From the NCBI GenBank assembly GCA_030706015.1, contig JAUZPI010000052.1, forward strand, positions 1 to 30,299: DNA of 30,299 bases, written 5' to 3'. A model generated the notes under the pieces. That model was not told where the DNA came from. It worked only from the letters and a program-made list of their open reading frames with translations, and searched no databases. Position 1 is the stretch's first letter; each line of letters starts with the position of its first letter. This DNA is from Bacillota bacterium (lineage in GTDB: Bacteria > Bacillota > Clostridia > Clostridiales > Clostridiaceae). The position numbers and the translations under genes are program-made. This document shows positions 22,809 through 30,299 of this stretch, one piece after another.

Positions 22809-23597
22809 CTACAGCTTTATGCTGTTTTTATACGCTAAAGGCGTTAAGCCCAAATACTTCTTAAAACTCTTTGTAAAATGACTTTGATCATAAAACCCAG
22901 ATTGTAGGGCTGCCTCTAATATACTTATATCTTTTTTCATTATAGCTTTTGAATGATTTATACGAAGTGCTGTAATATATTGATGAGGCGACATACCATA
23001 ATGTTTTTTATACTCCCTCATTAAACAATACTTGCTGAGTCCCGATACCCTCTCCAGGTCTTCCAACATTAAGCCTTGCAAATAGTTTGAATGTATATAT
23101 TCTCTAAGCTTTCTCATACCTTGGGTAACATCTTTTTCTCTATCCACTTTATTCATAGACATTACATTAGATAGCTTCATCAAAAACTCAGCTTCATCTT
23201 CAAGAGAGCTTCTATATTCATTCATATTTTCAAATATCTCAGCAATTTGGGCAAAGGAACCGTTATCCAGCCTCTTACAAAAAACTGATAGTTTAGTGGT
23301 GTCTACTCCAAAAGAGTCCTCAAACCACTGACTATTTATATACAGCATTTTAAAATCCCACTGTCCTATATCATATGGACTACAATTGTGAACAATTTCA
23401 GGAGGGATTACCAGAAGAGTCTTATCCTTAAATTCATAAGAGACTCCCCCTATTTTAGACCTGCATTCTCCCCGCTCAATTAATCCCACTGAAATCTCAT
23501 CATGAAAATGTGCCTTGGTGGAATGTAATGCAGAGCTGCATTCTTTTATTTCAATATTTTCATTAGAACCATTAAAATAATACCTTACCCCCTGCAT
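22809..23597 (-). CDS. AraC-family transcriptional regulator
   Basis: 262 aa, GGGAGG five bases before ATG 23597. Residues about 15-140 form an AraC cupin-like sensor domain (HFHDEISVGLIERGECRSKI, then LLVIPPEIVHNCSPYD). Residues 165-260 form the two-HTH DNA-binding domain (LEDLERVSGLSKYCLMREYK, HYGMSPHQYI, then LQSGFYDQSHFTKSFKKYLG, LTPLAYKNSI). The subtype with this cupin and YDQSHF motif often sits beside EamA or LysE exporters and activates them. Effector unknown. Confidence 0.93.
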   Translation of the reverse strand: MQGVRYYFNGSNENIEIKECSSALHSTKAHFHDEISVGLIERGECRSKIGGVSYEFKDKTLLVIPPEIVHNCSPYDIGQWDFKMLYINSQWFEDSFGVDTTKLSVFCKRLDNGSFAQIAEIFENMNEYRSSLEDEAEFLMKLSNVMSMNKVDREKDVTQGMRKLREYIHSNYLQGLMLEDLERVSGLSKYCLMREYKKHYGMSPHQYITALRINHSKAIMKKDISILEAALQSGFYDQSHFTKSFKKYLGLTPLAYKNSIKL

Positions 23598-23615
23598 ATT
23601 TTCCTCCCAAAAATA

Positions 23616-24566
23616 TTAATCAGCTAAGGTTAATACAAAATCAACTTTATCCATTCTTGCGTCCTTTAGCCGTGGTTTTGCTTTGCTATACCATTCGTAT
23701 GCTTTCCTTAAGCCATCACATAAGCTTATTTCAGGAGCGCACAATCCATCTTCCTTTAGTTTTTTAACATCTAATAGATATGTAACATTTCTAAAAGGGA
23801 AATACTCTCTTGTGGTAATGTTATATTTAGTTTCTTTAATTCTTTTTACATTAACACCAGTACCTACCGCTTCCATAGCAGCCTGAGCTAAATACTCCCA
23901 GCTTACGATTTCAGGGTGAGTAATATTATAAGCCTGCCCTATAGCTTTATCATTATGTACTGCACCTTCAAAGCACTTTACTATGTCACTAATGTAAACA
24001 AATTGATTAGCTGCATCACCCTCAGGTATCGCAATATCTTCACCGCTTGATATCCTATCAAAGAAAAAGCCTTCTCTATATAGGTTATTTCCTTCTCCAT
24101 AAATATATGTTGGTCTAAAAATTGTCACCGGAAACTTACTCTTTTCATATAAATTTAATAGATAATCTTCTGCTTTTTTCTTATCTAAACCATAGTCGCC
24201 CCAGTTTTCATTTTCTCCTCTTTCGAATTCTTCTGAAGCAATCTCTTTTGTAGGTTTATATACTGAACCAGAGCTGCAGAATACATATCTTTTTAGATTA
24301 TCCTTGTTTAATACTTCTGTAAACTCCTCTACATCTTCCTTGGTGTAGGCAGAAATATCAAACACATAATCATATGCCTCACCTGATAAGTTTTCCTTTA
24401 AACTCTCAATTGATTTTCTATCACCTTTTAAATGTCTTCTAACACCGCTGTAATTAACAGGCTTCATACCTCTTGTAAATATGTCTACAACATATCCCAT
24501 TGATATTAAATATTTTGCCATGGAGCTGCTTACAAATTCTGTTCCTCCCATTACTAGTGCCTTCAT
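23616..24566 (-). CDS. NAD-dependent epimerase/dehydratase family protein
   Basis: 316 aa from ATG 24566 with AAAGGTGG upstream; a GTG at 24578 is in frame but inside that site. Extended SDR fold: N-terminal GGTEFVSSSM nucleotide-binding loop (the usual GGTxFxG has Ser in place of the last Gly), VFDISAY, SSGSVY and the catalytic YGLDK (YxxxK). The C-terminal substrate domain has FRPTYIYGEG and FPFRNVTYLLD. Cytoplasmic; similar to clostridial NAD-dependent sugar-nucleotide epimerase-like proteins of unknown substrate. Confidence 0.9.
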   Translation of the reverse strand: MKALVMGGTEFVSSSMAKYLISMGYVVDIFTRGMKPVNYSGVRRHLKGDRKSIESLKENLSGEAYDYVFDISAYTKEDVEEFTEVLNKDNLKRYVFCSSGSVYKPTKEIASEEFERGENENWGDYGLDKKKAEDYLLNLYEKSKFPVTIFRPTYIYGEGNNLYREGFFFDRISSGEDIAIPEGDAANQFVYISDIVKCFEGAVHNDKAIGQAYNITHPEIVSWEYLAQAAMEAVGTGVNVKRIKETKYNITTREYFPFRNVTYLLDVKKLKEDGLCAPEISLCDGLRKAYEWYSKAKPRLKDARMDKVDFVLTLAD

Positions 24567-24613
24567 TCTTAATACCACCTTTGCATTATAATATTCTCTG
24601 TTTATTATCGAAA

Positions 24614-24841
24614 CTATTTTTGAAGTCCTAACATATCGCTGAGTCTATCATTCATGTAACTATAGCAATCTTCAATACCTTGGTTATAAAACTCTGCTGC
24701 CAATTCCTCAGTAAAAAAATCAAGAAACATGGAAGCTGCTAAATCACCCATTTCTTCATCTCTTTCTTCATAGAAATACCGTTTTATTGCCGAAATCATA
24801 TTTTTTCTTTTTTGGTTATCTAACTGAAATTTACCCTTCAT
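24614..24841 (-). CDS. DUF2164-family protein
   Basis: 75 aa from ATG 24841, with GGAG about ten bases upstream; an in-frame ATG at 24868 has no site. The core (SAIKRYFYEERDEEMGDLAA, then MFLDFFTEELAAEFYNQGIE) is diagnostic of DUF2164, small helical proteins of unknown function widespread in Firmicutes. Lies between the epimerase and the histidine phosphatase on the same strand. Confidence 0.88.
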   Translation of the reverse strand: MKGKFQLDNQKRKNMISAIKRYFYEERDEEMGDLAASMFLDFFTEELAAEFYNQGIEDCYSYMNDRLSDMLGLQK

Positions 24842-24917
24842 TCTTATCACTCCAACTTCTTTAGACATAATATAATTTTATACTATATCCTGTATGTCTG
24901 TAAATTAACTCCACACC

Positions 24918-25535
24918 TTAAAGTTCTATCTCATAGTGTTCTGTATTATTGTATTTAACTATATTATACTCATTACCTTTAACTTCTACTATACTAAGGC
25001 TGGTTGAGTTAATAATTCTATCGTCAAAAGCCTTCTCCAAAGGTATATTTTCAAAATGATTCATTAAAAACTTTACAACCAAAGCATGAGCCACAATCAA
25101 AACATCTTTACCCTTATTGTCTTCAATTATCCTCTTGGCAGCTCCAACGGTTCTAGCTTTAAACTCTTCAAAACTCTCTCCTGGAAATTCCTTAAGCAGA
25201 TGGGGTGTGTTCCAAAAGGTATCGAACTGTTCCTTATGCTTTTCTTCAACAACCTTAAAGGTTTGTCCTTCCCAAATTCCTAAATTCATTTCCTTTAAAT
25301 CATCTACTGGTATTATATTAATATCTCTATCGCCAACTATTAATTCTGCACTATGCAAAGCTCTGCCGCTGGAGCTGGAATATGCTATATCAATATTTGT
25401 GTTTTCAAGCCTTTTTCCCAGCTGTATGGCTTGTTTCACTCCAACTTCTGTTAGTGATGAATTTAAACTTCCCTGCATACGTCCTTCAATATTCCACTCA
25501 GTTTGTCCATGCCTTGTTATATATAATCTTGTCAT
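24918..25535 (-). CDS. Histidine phosphatase family protein
   Basis: 205 aa, GGAGG eight bases before ATG 25535. Phosphoglycerate mutase-like fold: catalytic TRHGQTEWN with Arg7/His8-type signature at residues 8-9, SSSGRALHSAELI, EMNLGIWEGQ with the proton-donor Glu, and the second catalytic His in IVAHALVVKFL. Cytoplasmic phosphatase or mutase; CobC, GpmB-like and broad-specificity phosphatases share these motifs, so the substrate is open. Confidence 0.92.
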   Translation of the reverse strand: MTRLYITRHGQTEWNIEGRMQGSLNSSLTEVGVKQAIQLGKRLENTNIDIAYSSSSGRALHSAELIVGDRDINIIPVDDLKEMNLGIWEGQTFKVVEEKHKEQFDTFWNTPHLLKEFPGESFEEFKARTVGAAKRIIEDNKGKDVLIVAHALVVKFLMNHFENIPLEKAFDDRIINSTSLSIVEVKGNEYNIVKYNNTEHYEIEL

Positions 25536-25605
25536 TTGTTTTTCCTCCGATTATTCTACAAATCTACCTAATACTAAATATAACATATCATCAAGGCATA
25601 AAAAA

Positions 25606-25627
25606 TAGACTGTCTTAAAACAGTCTA
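25606..25627 (-). terminator. Terminator of the THUMP methyltransferase gene
   Basis: TAGACTGT / ACAGTCTA stem with a 6-nt loop; the minus strand continues TTTTTTAT. It lies 19 bases past the stop codon at 25646. The plus strand lacks a comparable T run. Confidence 0.85.
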
Positions 25628-25645
25628 TAAAATCTACAGAATATT

Positions 25646-26767
25646 CTATTTTTGAGAACCAAAATATTGATGATAATAGCATTGAATTCTACCATTATAT
25701 AATTTTCTATTTTTATCCGACTTCTTACCAAACAAAGTTTGAAAATCCTTATGTGGTGTTAAAACAAAGAAAGACCAATCATTTAGCTCGGAGTATACCT
25801 TACCCATATCCTTATAAAGGCATTCTACTTCTTTTTCTTCACCTAATCTTTCACCATAAGGCGGATTACAGATTATAAAACCAGCTTTCTTCTTAGAAGA
25901 AAACTCTTGAAGGGGAAGCTTCTGAAAAGATATATAATTTGAAACTCCAGCCTTTTCAGCATTATCTCTGCCTGTTCTTAATACCCAGGTATCTATATCT
26001 GAAGCTAGTATTCTAAACTCCTCTTTGTTAATAGACTTTCTAGCACCTTCCCGCACCTGCTCCCATAACTCTGAATCCATACTAGGCCACTGCTCAGAAA
26101 CAAAGCTTCTGTTGAGTCCAGGAGCTATGTTCTTGCCTATCATGGCTGCTTCTATCGGAATAGTACCTGAACCACAGCAGATATCTGCAAGAGTCTTTGA
26201 TGGATCCCATTTACTTATAAGTACTAGAGCTGCAGCAAGAGTTTCCTTCAGTGGAGCTCTTCCTGAGTTTTCTCTATAACCTCTTCTATGTAATCCTGGA
26301 CCAGTTGTATCCACAGTTAAGGTAACTATATCCTTTAAAAGTGCTACCTCTATCTTATAGGTGGGTCCATTCTCTGCAAACCTGTCTCTCCTATATTTTT
26401 TCTTCATGGCCTCAACTACAGCCTTTTTCACTATAGATTGGCAATCAGGAACACTAAACAGCTTTGATTTTATTGATTTACCAACCACATGCATATTTCC
26501 GTGGATAGGAATCAAATCTCCCCATGGAACAGCTAAAGTTCCTTGAAATAATTCCTCAAAGGATTCAGCTTTAAATTCTGCCATCTTAATTAAAATTCTA
26601 TCTGCCGTTCTCAGCCAAGTATTTGTGATGACTATATCCATTTCATCTCCTGTGAAGGTTACCTTACCATCCTCCACCTTTAAATCTTCATAACCTAAAT
26701 CCCTTAATTCCTTAGCTGTAATTGCTTCTATACCAAAGGTAGTAGTTGCTATTAAAGTATAATCCAT
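25646..26767 (-). CDS. THUMP-domain class I SAM-dependent RNA methyltransferase (RlmL/YpsC-like)
   Basis: 373 aa, AGGAGAG six bases before ATG 26767. Residues 1-55 are ferredoxin-like, about 45-155 THUMP (RNA binding), and about 160-370 the UPF0020 methyltransferase domain with SAM motif DICCGSGTIPIEAA and catalytic NPPYGERL, the N6-adenine/N2-guanine signature. Related to the N-terminal half of E. coli RlmL, which makes m2G2445 in 23S rRNA, and to B. subtilis YpsC. Monocistronic with a clear terminator. Confidence 0.93.
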   Translation of the reverse strand: MDYTLIATTTFGIEAITAKELRDLGYEDLKVEDGKVTFTGDEMDIVITNTWLRTADRILIKMAEFKAESFEELFQGTLAVPWGDLIPIHGNMHVVGKSIKSKLFSVPDCQSIVKKAVVEAMKKKYRRDRFAENGPTYKIEVALLKDIVTLTVDTTGPGLHRRGYRENSGRAPLKETLAAALVLISKWDPSKTLADICCGSGTIPIEAAMIGKNIAPGLNRSFVSEQWPSMDSELWEQVREGARKSINKEEFRILASDIDTWVLRTGRDNAEKAGVSNYISFQKLPLQEFSSKKKAGFIICNPPYGERLGEEKEVECLYKDMGKVYSELNDWSFFVLTPHKDFQTLFGKKSDKNRKLYNGRIQCYYHQYFGSQK

Positions 26768-26881
26768 TCATTTCTCTCCTATTACTACAAAATCTTACTT
26801 TCAAATTCGATACTCTTAGTTTATATCTACTAGGAGTATTTATGCAATAGTAAACCACTTTTAATTACTGTATATATAAAG

Positions 26882-26953
26882 TTATCCACCAAAATTCAAT
26901 AAAGCTAACAACTTATCCACATTTTTTCACAGTTATGCACAGAGTTATACACA
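26882..26953 (+). promoter_or_regulatory. Cluster of four DnaA-box-like sites
   Basis: Four 9-mers in the same orientation: ttatccacc (26882-26890), ttatccaca (26913-26921, perfect consensus), ttatgcaca (26933-26941) and ttatacaca (26945-26953); the last three match TTATNCACA exactly. Gaps are 22, 11 and 3 bases. No dnaA, dnaN or replication gene is near, so this is not obviously oriC. Candidate roles are DnaA titration or DnaA-controlled transcription of the 25646-26767 gene, whose start is 115 bases away. Confidence 0.6.
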
Positions 26954-26956
26954 AGT

Positions 26957-27300
26957 AGGCCCTCTCGACCTTAGGTCGAGCGTCCATTCACTAACCTATA
27001 TGGGGCATACTTTATCTATTATCATTCTGTAATTTCAGAGATATTACTTACACAAATCATCCCTCCCAATCTCAGATTGGGCTTCCATTCACTAACCTAT
27101 GTGGGGTATACCTTATCTATTTCCATTATATATTTTTAGAGATATCATCACCTAGTAGGCCCTCTCGACCTTAGGTCGAGCGTCCATTCACTAACCTATA
27201 CACAAATCCTCTCTCTCGATCTCAGATCGAGCTTCCATTCACTAACCGATGTGGGGTATACTCTATCTAGTATCTTTCTGTATTTATATAGATATCATCA
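26957..27300. repeat. Palindromic repeat cluster C (four units, inverted relative to A and B)
   Basis: Palindromes: CTCGACCTTAGGTCGAG at 26964-26980 and 27164-27180, CCCAATCTCAGATTGGG at 27065-27081, CTCGATCTCAGATCGAG at 27216-27232. Each is followed by cgtccattcactaacc or cttccattcactaacc, then (in three units) tatgtggggtata and tttatcta. The third unit is shortened to about 49 bases. Palindrome arms change in a compensating manner between units. Confidence 0.88.
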
Positions 27301-27436
27301 CCTAATACTCCTCATTTTACCTGATGTATTTAAAGAGAATCATTTAGTAGCAATCCTACCAGTCAATGTGCCCACGTTTACTGCCTTTCGCTTTGCTAAG
27401 TAATTCATATAAAGTACAAAAGGCGAATCCTAAGAC

Positions 27437-28702
27437 TCACCTGCTAATAACATTATTACTTCTATTTATTTTTATGGTCTTATGTCTCATAAATACTAAA
27501 ACAATCGCCATTAATATCAAGGTTACTGCTCCACAGCCAAAGAACCCTGCATTTGCCCCAAACCTTTCTGTAATATCACCTGCAAACAAATTCCCAATAG
27601 GAGTAGTTCCATTAAACGCAAGCATATACACACTAACTACTCTTCCTCTATATTCACTACTAGAGTTTAATTGAATTGTTGAATTAACTGTTGTGGTAAA
27701 GCTAATTGTAAAAAATCCAACAAAAACTAAGGCTATAACCGTAAGCAGATATGAGTGAATAAATATAATAATCATCTGTGACAGTGATACTAAAATTGAA
27801 CAGGCAATCAAAAACTTTCTGTTAGGCCCTTTTTTAGACTTAGCAGCAACAGTTACGGCGGCAATAAAGGAGCCTACAGCCATGGCTGACAGTAACAAAC
27901 CATAGCCTCCAGCTTGTTGATGAAGAACTTCCTTAGCCATTACTGGAATAATAACATCTGAATTTATAGAGAAGGTTCCCACTACAAACATAGACAGCAC
28001 TGCTCCTAAAAGCACTCTGTTAGCTGCAATATATTTTAGCCCCTCAACAATATCCGTAGTCACCTTGCCTCTAACTGTTCTTACAACTGCGCCCCTTACC
28101 TTTATCTTGAAAAGTCCAATAATAACCGCTATAAAACTAATTCCATTTAAAAAGAAACAAAATGCTGGTCCTAAATACACCATTATAACCCCTGACAAAG
28201 CAGGGCCTAGTATTCTAGCTACATTTACTATAGATGAATTTAATGCAATTGCATTCATTAAGTCCTTTTTACCTACTAATTCTATAATAAATGACTGCCT
28301 TGTGGGCATATCAATGGTATTAACGAGTCCCATAATACCTGCAAGCAAAAGAATATGCCAATATCTAACGTTACCAGTCCAAACTAATACAGCTAACACC
28401 AACGCTTGAAACATCAATATAATTTGTGTAACTATTATTAAGTTTTTCTTTGGGAATCTGTCCACAAAAACCCCTGCAACTAAGGAAAATAGCAGCATAG
28501 GAGCAAACTGAACCACCCCTAAAACTCCTAGTAGCAGTGGGGATTTGGTGATATTATATACCAGCCATTGTTGTGCCGTCCTCTGCATCCAAGTACCTAA
28601 TAGAGATATACATTGTCCTGTCCAAAAATATCTAAAATCTCTTTGTCTCAGCGCAGGAAAACTATCTGATAATTTATTTTTTATTGTACTCCATTCATCC
28701 AC
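27437..28702 (-). CDS. MFS_3-type major facilitator transporter
   Basis: 421 aa from GTG 28702 with GGAGGGG eight bases upstream. Twelve hydrophobic segments. The N-terminal FRYFWTGQCISLLGTWMQRT, AQQWLVYNIT and VAGVFVDRFPKKNLI, and the later EYRGRVVSVYM, are characteristic of the EntS-like MFS_3 subfamily (enterobactin and macrolide efflux relatives). Exports an unknown compound from the cytoplasm. A gene remnant precedes it, whose stop codon is four bases before the GTG. Confidence 0.9.
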   Translation of the reverse strand: MDEWSTIKNKLSDSFPALRQRDFRYFWTGQCISLLGTWMQRTAQQWLVYNITKSPLLLGVLGVVQFAPMLLFSLVAGVFVDRFPKKNLIIVTQIILMFQALVLAVLVWTGNVRYWHILLLAGIMGLVNTIDMPTRQSFIIELVGKKDLMNAIALNSSIVNVARILGPALSGVIMVYLGPAFCFFLNGISFIAVIIGLFKIKVRGAVVRTVRGKVTTDIVEGLKYIAANRVLLGAVLSMFVVGTFSINSDVIIPVMAKEVLHQQAGGYGLLLSAMAVGSFIAAVTVAAKSKKGPNRKFLIACSILVSLSQMIIIFIHSYLLTVIALVFVGFFTISFTTTVNSTIQLNSSSEYRGRVVSVYMLAFNGTTPIGNLFAGDITERFGANAGFFGCGAVTLILMAIVLVFMRHKTIKINRSNNVISR

Positions 28703-28705
28703 TAA

Positions 28706-28850
28706 TTAATCCCCTCCGTTCCTTAACAGCTTTTCTAATAGCTCTTGTTCTAATTTATAGTTCGCCAGTAAATACTCTCTTATAATTAGCTGTTTTGTGG
28801 GATAAAGTTTCTTTACATACTGTTGGTCCGCCAATCTTAACCCACTTTCT
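28706..28850 (-). pseudogene. Short remnant of an upstream gene coupled to the MFS gene
   Basis: A 47-codon frame without a credible start codon reads ADQQYVKKLYPTKQLIIREY, LLANYKLEQELLEKLLRNGG and ends at 28706. The helical C-terminal character and position directly upstream of an exporter fit the tail of a MarR- or TetR-type regulator, but this is only an inference. The last codons overlap the MFS ribosome binding site, as expected in a former operon. Confidence 0.35.
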
Positions 28851-29254
28851 TATTTTTCTCTTCTCAATTAAGCTTTCTATCTAACAGGTATAGGAGGGCT
28901 TAGTTTTAATGAATTTCATTAATATTAATTCCACATTAGAAAGCATAATATACACCACCATACTATTAATAATACTACTATTAACAATAGCACTACTGCT
29001 AGTAATATGCAATAAATCAGCACTGGGTGACTTGGTACTTACCTCTTTCAGAACTGATTCTTAATGAAATATGTCATTATTTACTCATATCCTGCTTGTT
29101 TTCGAAAATAGCTTCAATTCTCTAGAAAACAAGTTCATTTACTCTATAATTGAAAATTATTTGCAAACCATATTGATTTTTTAACAAATGGTGTTAATAT
29201 CTTAACATAAACGCCAATTTATTAACTATTTTACAGGTAAATTATGTTATTACA
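28851..29254. other. Gene-poor interval
   Basis: Apart from the possible small peptide at 28909-29064 I see only an inverted repeat, cttgttttc / gaaaacaag, at 29095-29133 with a 21-nt loop, and AT-rich DNA up to the element boundary at 29255. Confidence 0.4.
28909..29064 (+). CDS. Possible 51-aa single-pass membrane peptide
   Basis: ATG 28909 is preceded by AGGAGGG, with a rather long 11-base gap. The product has a strongly hydrophobic stretch at residues 17-34 (TTILLIILLLTIALLLVI) and a short polar tail (CNKSALGDLVLTSFRTDS). Size and layout resemble small membrane peptides including type I toxins, but no antisense RNA promoter or family motif was seen. It may be non-coding; the good Shine-Dalgarno sequence on an otherwise empty strand is the main support. 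Confidence 0.35.
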   Translation: MNFININSTLESIIYTTILLIILLLTIALLLVICNKSALGDLVLTSFRTDS

Positions 29255-29283
29255 ATAAACTGAGTTCTTAGCTTGAGATGGGA
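29255..29283 (-). mobile_element. Right-end fragment of the two-hairpin element, inverted
   Basis: Read on the minus strand, 27 of 29 bases match the right end of copy 1 (13764-13792), from the arm CCATCTCAAG to ctaagaactc and gtttat. The match ends inside the tnpA remnant at the shared string agatggg, which may mark a microhomology junction. Confidence 0.6.
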
Positions 29284-29696
29284 TAATGAAGGAATTTTAA
29301 AGGCATTAAGAACTCCAACAGATAGAAGATATTATACTTATGAGCAATACAAACAGTTCAAAGGAATAACATCTTCTGGAAAAAGGACAGTTATATATAC
29401 CAGGGTTTCAACTTCTAATTAAAAGGATGATTTAAAAAGTCAAGTTGATTTTTTAAGGCAACACGCCAATGCAAAAGGAATTATTGTAGATGAAATTATA
29501 GAAGATTAAGGATTTATCCGATGGCTACCGACCGTAATACTTCTGCTTCTACAAGCGGCAGATAACGGTCGCTACGCCCCTGGATAACGATTTCTAAGCG
29601 TCCCTGACGCTAAGAACTCTGTTTATGGTTTAAGGAAATACAAGAAAAAGATAAAGGAAGTTGAAGAAGTTGAAAAGAGCATACAAAATAGAAATT
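29268..29696 (+). pseudogene. IS607-type serine recombinase (tnpA) pseudogene, interrupted
   Basis: Frame reads LRWDNEGILKALRTPTDRRY, YTYEQYKQFKGITSSGKRTV, IYTRVSTSN, a TAA stop, then KDDLKSQVDFLRQHANAKGI and IVDEIIED. This is the MerR-like N-terminal region and the catalytic-serine strand (YTRVST) of IS607 recombinases, lacking the first 20 or so residues. The central resolvase domain is missing; a 109-bp two-hairpin element stands in its place, followed by the C-terminal YGLRKYKKKIKEVEEVEKS. The gene cannot make an active recombinase. Confidence 0.8.
29513..29626 (+). mobile_element. Two-hairpin element, copy 2 (109 bp)
   Basis: Insert 29518-29626 follows tttat (29513-29517) and ends gtttat. 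Left hairpin 29530-29570 with GACCGT / ACGGTC arms, the same 19-base core as copy 1, right hairpin 29597-29611 with AGCGTC / GACGCT, and the same 17-base end. Differences from copy 1 in the stems are paired; the right hairpin is 20 bases shorter. Confidence 0.75.
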
Positions 29697-30299
29697 AATC
29701 CTACAAATGAGCAAAAAACTAAAATTCATAAAACTATTGGTGTAAGCAGGTTTATATATAACTTCTATATCGCTCATAACAAAGAAGTCTATGAAAAAGA
29801 AAAGAAGTTCGCACGTGGCATAGATTTTTCTAAATGGTTAAATAACGAGTATGTTGCTAATAACAAAGATAAGGTTTGGATTAAGGAAGTATCCTCTAAA
29901 GCTACTAAACAAGCTATTATGAATGGTGAAAAAGCCTTTAAAAAATTCTTTAAAGGGGAGTCTGGTTTTCCTAGATTTAAAAAGAAGAAAAATCAAGATG
30001 TTAAAGCTTACTTTCCCAAGAATAATATAACCGATTGGACTATAGAAAGACATAGAGTTAAAGTACCAACTTTGGGATGGGTTAGATTAAAGGAATTTGG
30101 ATACATTCCAATTAACTCAATAGTCAAAAGCGGTACAATAAGCCAAAAGGCTGATAGATATTATGTTTCTGTTTTAGTTGAGGAAAATACTAAAATTAAT
30201 GATAAGCCACATTCAGAAGGAATAGGTGTAGACCTTGGCTTAAAAAACTTTGCAATTTGTAGTAATGGACTAACTAAAAAGAACATCAATAAAACAAAA
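29670..30299 (+). CDS. tnpB: TnpB-family RNA-guided nuclease (IS607/IS605 orfB), partial at right edge
   Basis: 210 codons, open at the window end. Starts at a TTG (29670 or 29661) overlapping the end of the tnpA remnant, with AAAGGAAG nearby; TTG starts are common in these genes. Residues 1-60 match the N-terminal helical segment (YKIEINPTNEQKTKIHKTIG, then RFIYNFYIAHN), 75-115 the SSKATKQAIMNGEKAFKKFF segment with FPRFKKKK, and 190-200 reach RuvC-I, GVDLGLKNFAI, with the catalytic Asp. TnpB cuts DNA next to a target motif using an RNA from the element's right end. That end is outside the window. Confidence 0.9.
   Translation, partial: MKRAYKIEINPTNEQKTKIHKTIGVSRFIYNFYIAHNKEVYEKEKKFARGIDFSKWLNNEYVANNKDKVWIKEVSSKATKQAIMNGEKAFKKFFKGESGFPRFKKKKNQDVKAYFPKNNITDWTIERHRVKVPTLGWVRLKEFGYIPINSIVKSGTISQKADRYYVSVLVEENTKINDKPHSEGIGVDLGLKNFAICSNGLTKKNINKTK

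Larger units (their letters stand above)
26768..27436. other. Gene-free interval: DnaA-box cluster and palindromic repeats
   Basis: Contains the four DnaA-box-like 9-mers at 26882-26953, repeat cluster C at 26957-27300, and about 130 bases without recognised features before the MFS gene end at 27437. No coding frame in it looks real. Confidence 0.7.

Noticed and set aside
25117..25608. Plus-strand 163-aa frame
   Set aside because: Fully antisense to the histidine phosphatase gene; composition typical of a shadow frame.
26882..26953. Chromosomal replication origin
   Set aside because: No dnaA, dnaN, recF or rpmH nearby and no evident AT-rich unwinding element with DnaA-trio; a secondary DnaA-binding site is more likely.
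29838..30053. Minus-strand 71-aa frame
   Set aside because: Antisense to the recognisable TnpB coding sequence.

Overview
The window is low-GC, AT-rich DNA with AGGAGG-type ribosome binding sites, a small 2[4Fe-4S]-type-context ferredoxin gene, a DUF438/hemerythrin/PAS protein and IS607/TnpB-type mobile DNA. This combination points to an anaerobic Firmicute, most likely Clostridium sensu stricto (inference; no marker gene for species is present). Nearly all genes lie on the minus strand; the exceptions are one membrane transporter (12740-14176), a possible 51-residue membrane peptide (28909-29064) and the IS607-type element at the right edge.

Layout. 1-2340: a left-edge fragment resembling the C-terminal part of AAA-like ATPases, then a three-gene minus-strand operon of unrecognised proteins (350 aa; about 118 aa; 129-166 aa with a Gly/Asn-rich amyloid-like stretch) with its own promoter and terminator, a candidate conflict/defence cassette. 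2400-2930: decayed DNA with a tRNA-Ser 3' remnant and the C-terminal half of a GyrI-like effector-binding protein. 2941-10212: a carbohydrate/phosphodiester uptake operon (two permeases, UgpB-like binding lipoprotein, CehA/McbA-type PHP metallohydrolase, HAD phosphatase, EamA exporter) preceded by a DeoR-family regulator gene. It has no ATPase gene. 10289-11899: small orphan genes, one recognisable as an Imm33-type immunity protein and one an internally deleted family member.

12169-17960: two imperfect direct repeats, each holding tRNA-Ser(CGA) plus a ferredoxin gene (complete on the right, reduced to its last nine codons on the left), flank a 4.7-kb accessory segment with an MFS-like transporter, a TPR membrane protein and an AbiEi/AbiEii type IV toxin-antitoxin pair. 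The left tRNA-Ser has 67 nt inserted in its T-loop; a third, truncated tRNA-Ser copy has a diverged 67-nt insert at the same position. 18032-28702: ordinary chromosomal genes (DUF438 protein, tadA, a membrane-anchored hypothetical, PhzF, EamA, AraC regulator, epimerase, DUF2164, histidine phosphatase, THUMP methyltransferase, MFS_3 exporter), interrupted by three clusters of about 100-bp palindromic repeats and a group of four DnaA-box-like sites. 29255-30299: IS607-type element with a wrecked serine recombinase and a so far open tnpB.

The most notable signals are non-coding: (i) a 109-129-bp two-hairpin element found complete at 13.66 kb (in frame inside a transporter gene) and 29.5 kb, plus an end fragment at 29.26 kb, with compensatory changes in its stems and the layout of a non-autonomous IS200/IS605-like element; (ii) the structured 67-nt insert in tRNA-Ser T-loops; (iii) the palindromic repeats, one of which encodes the last 21 residues of PhzF; (iv) four regularly spaced dyads upstream of the AbiE pair; (v) the DnaA-box cluster.
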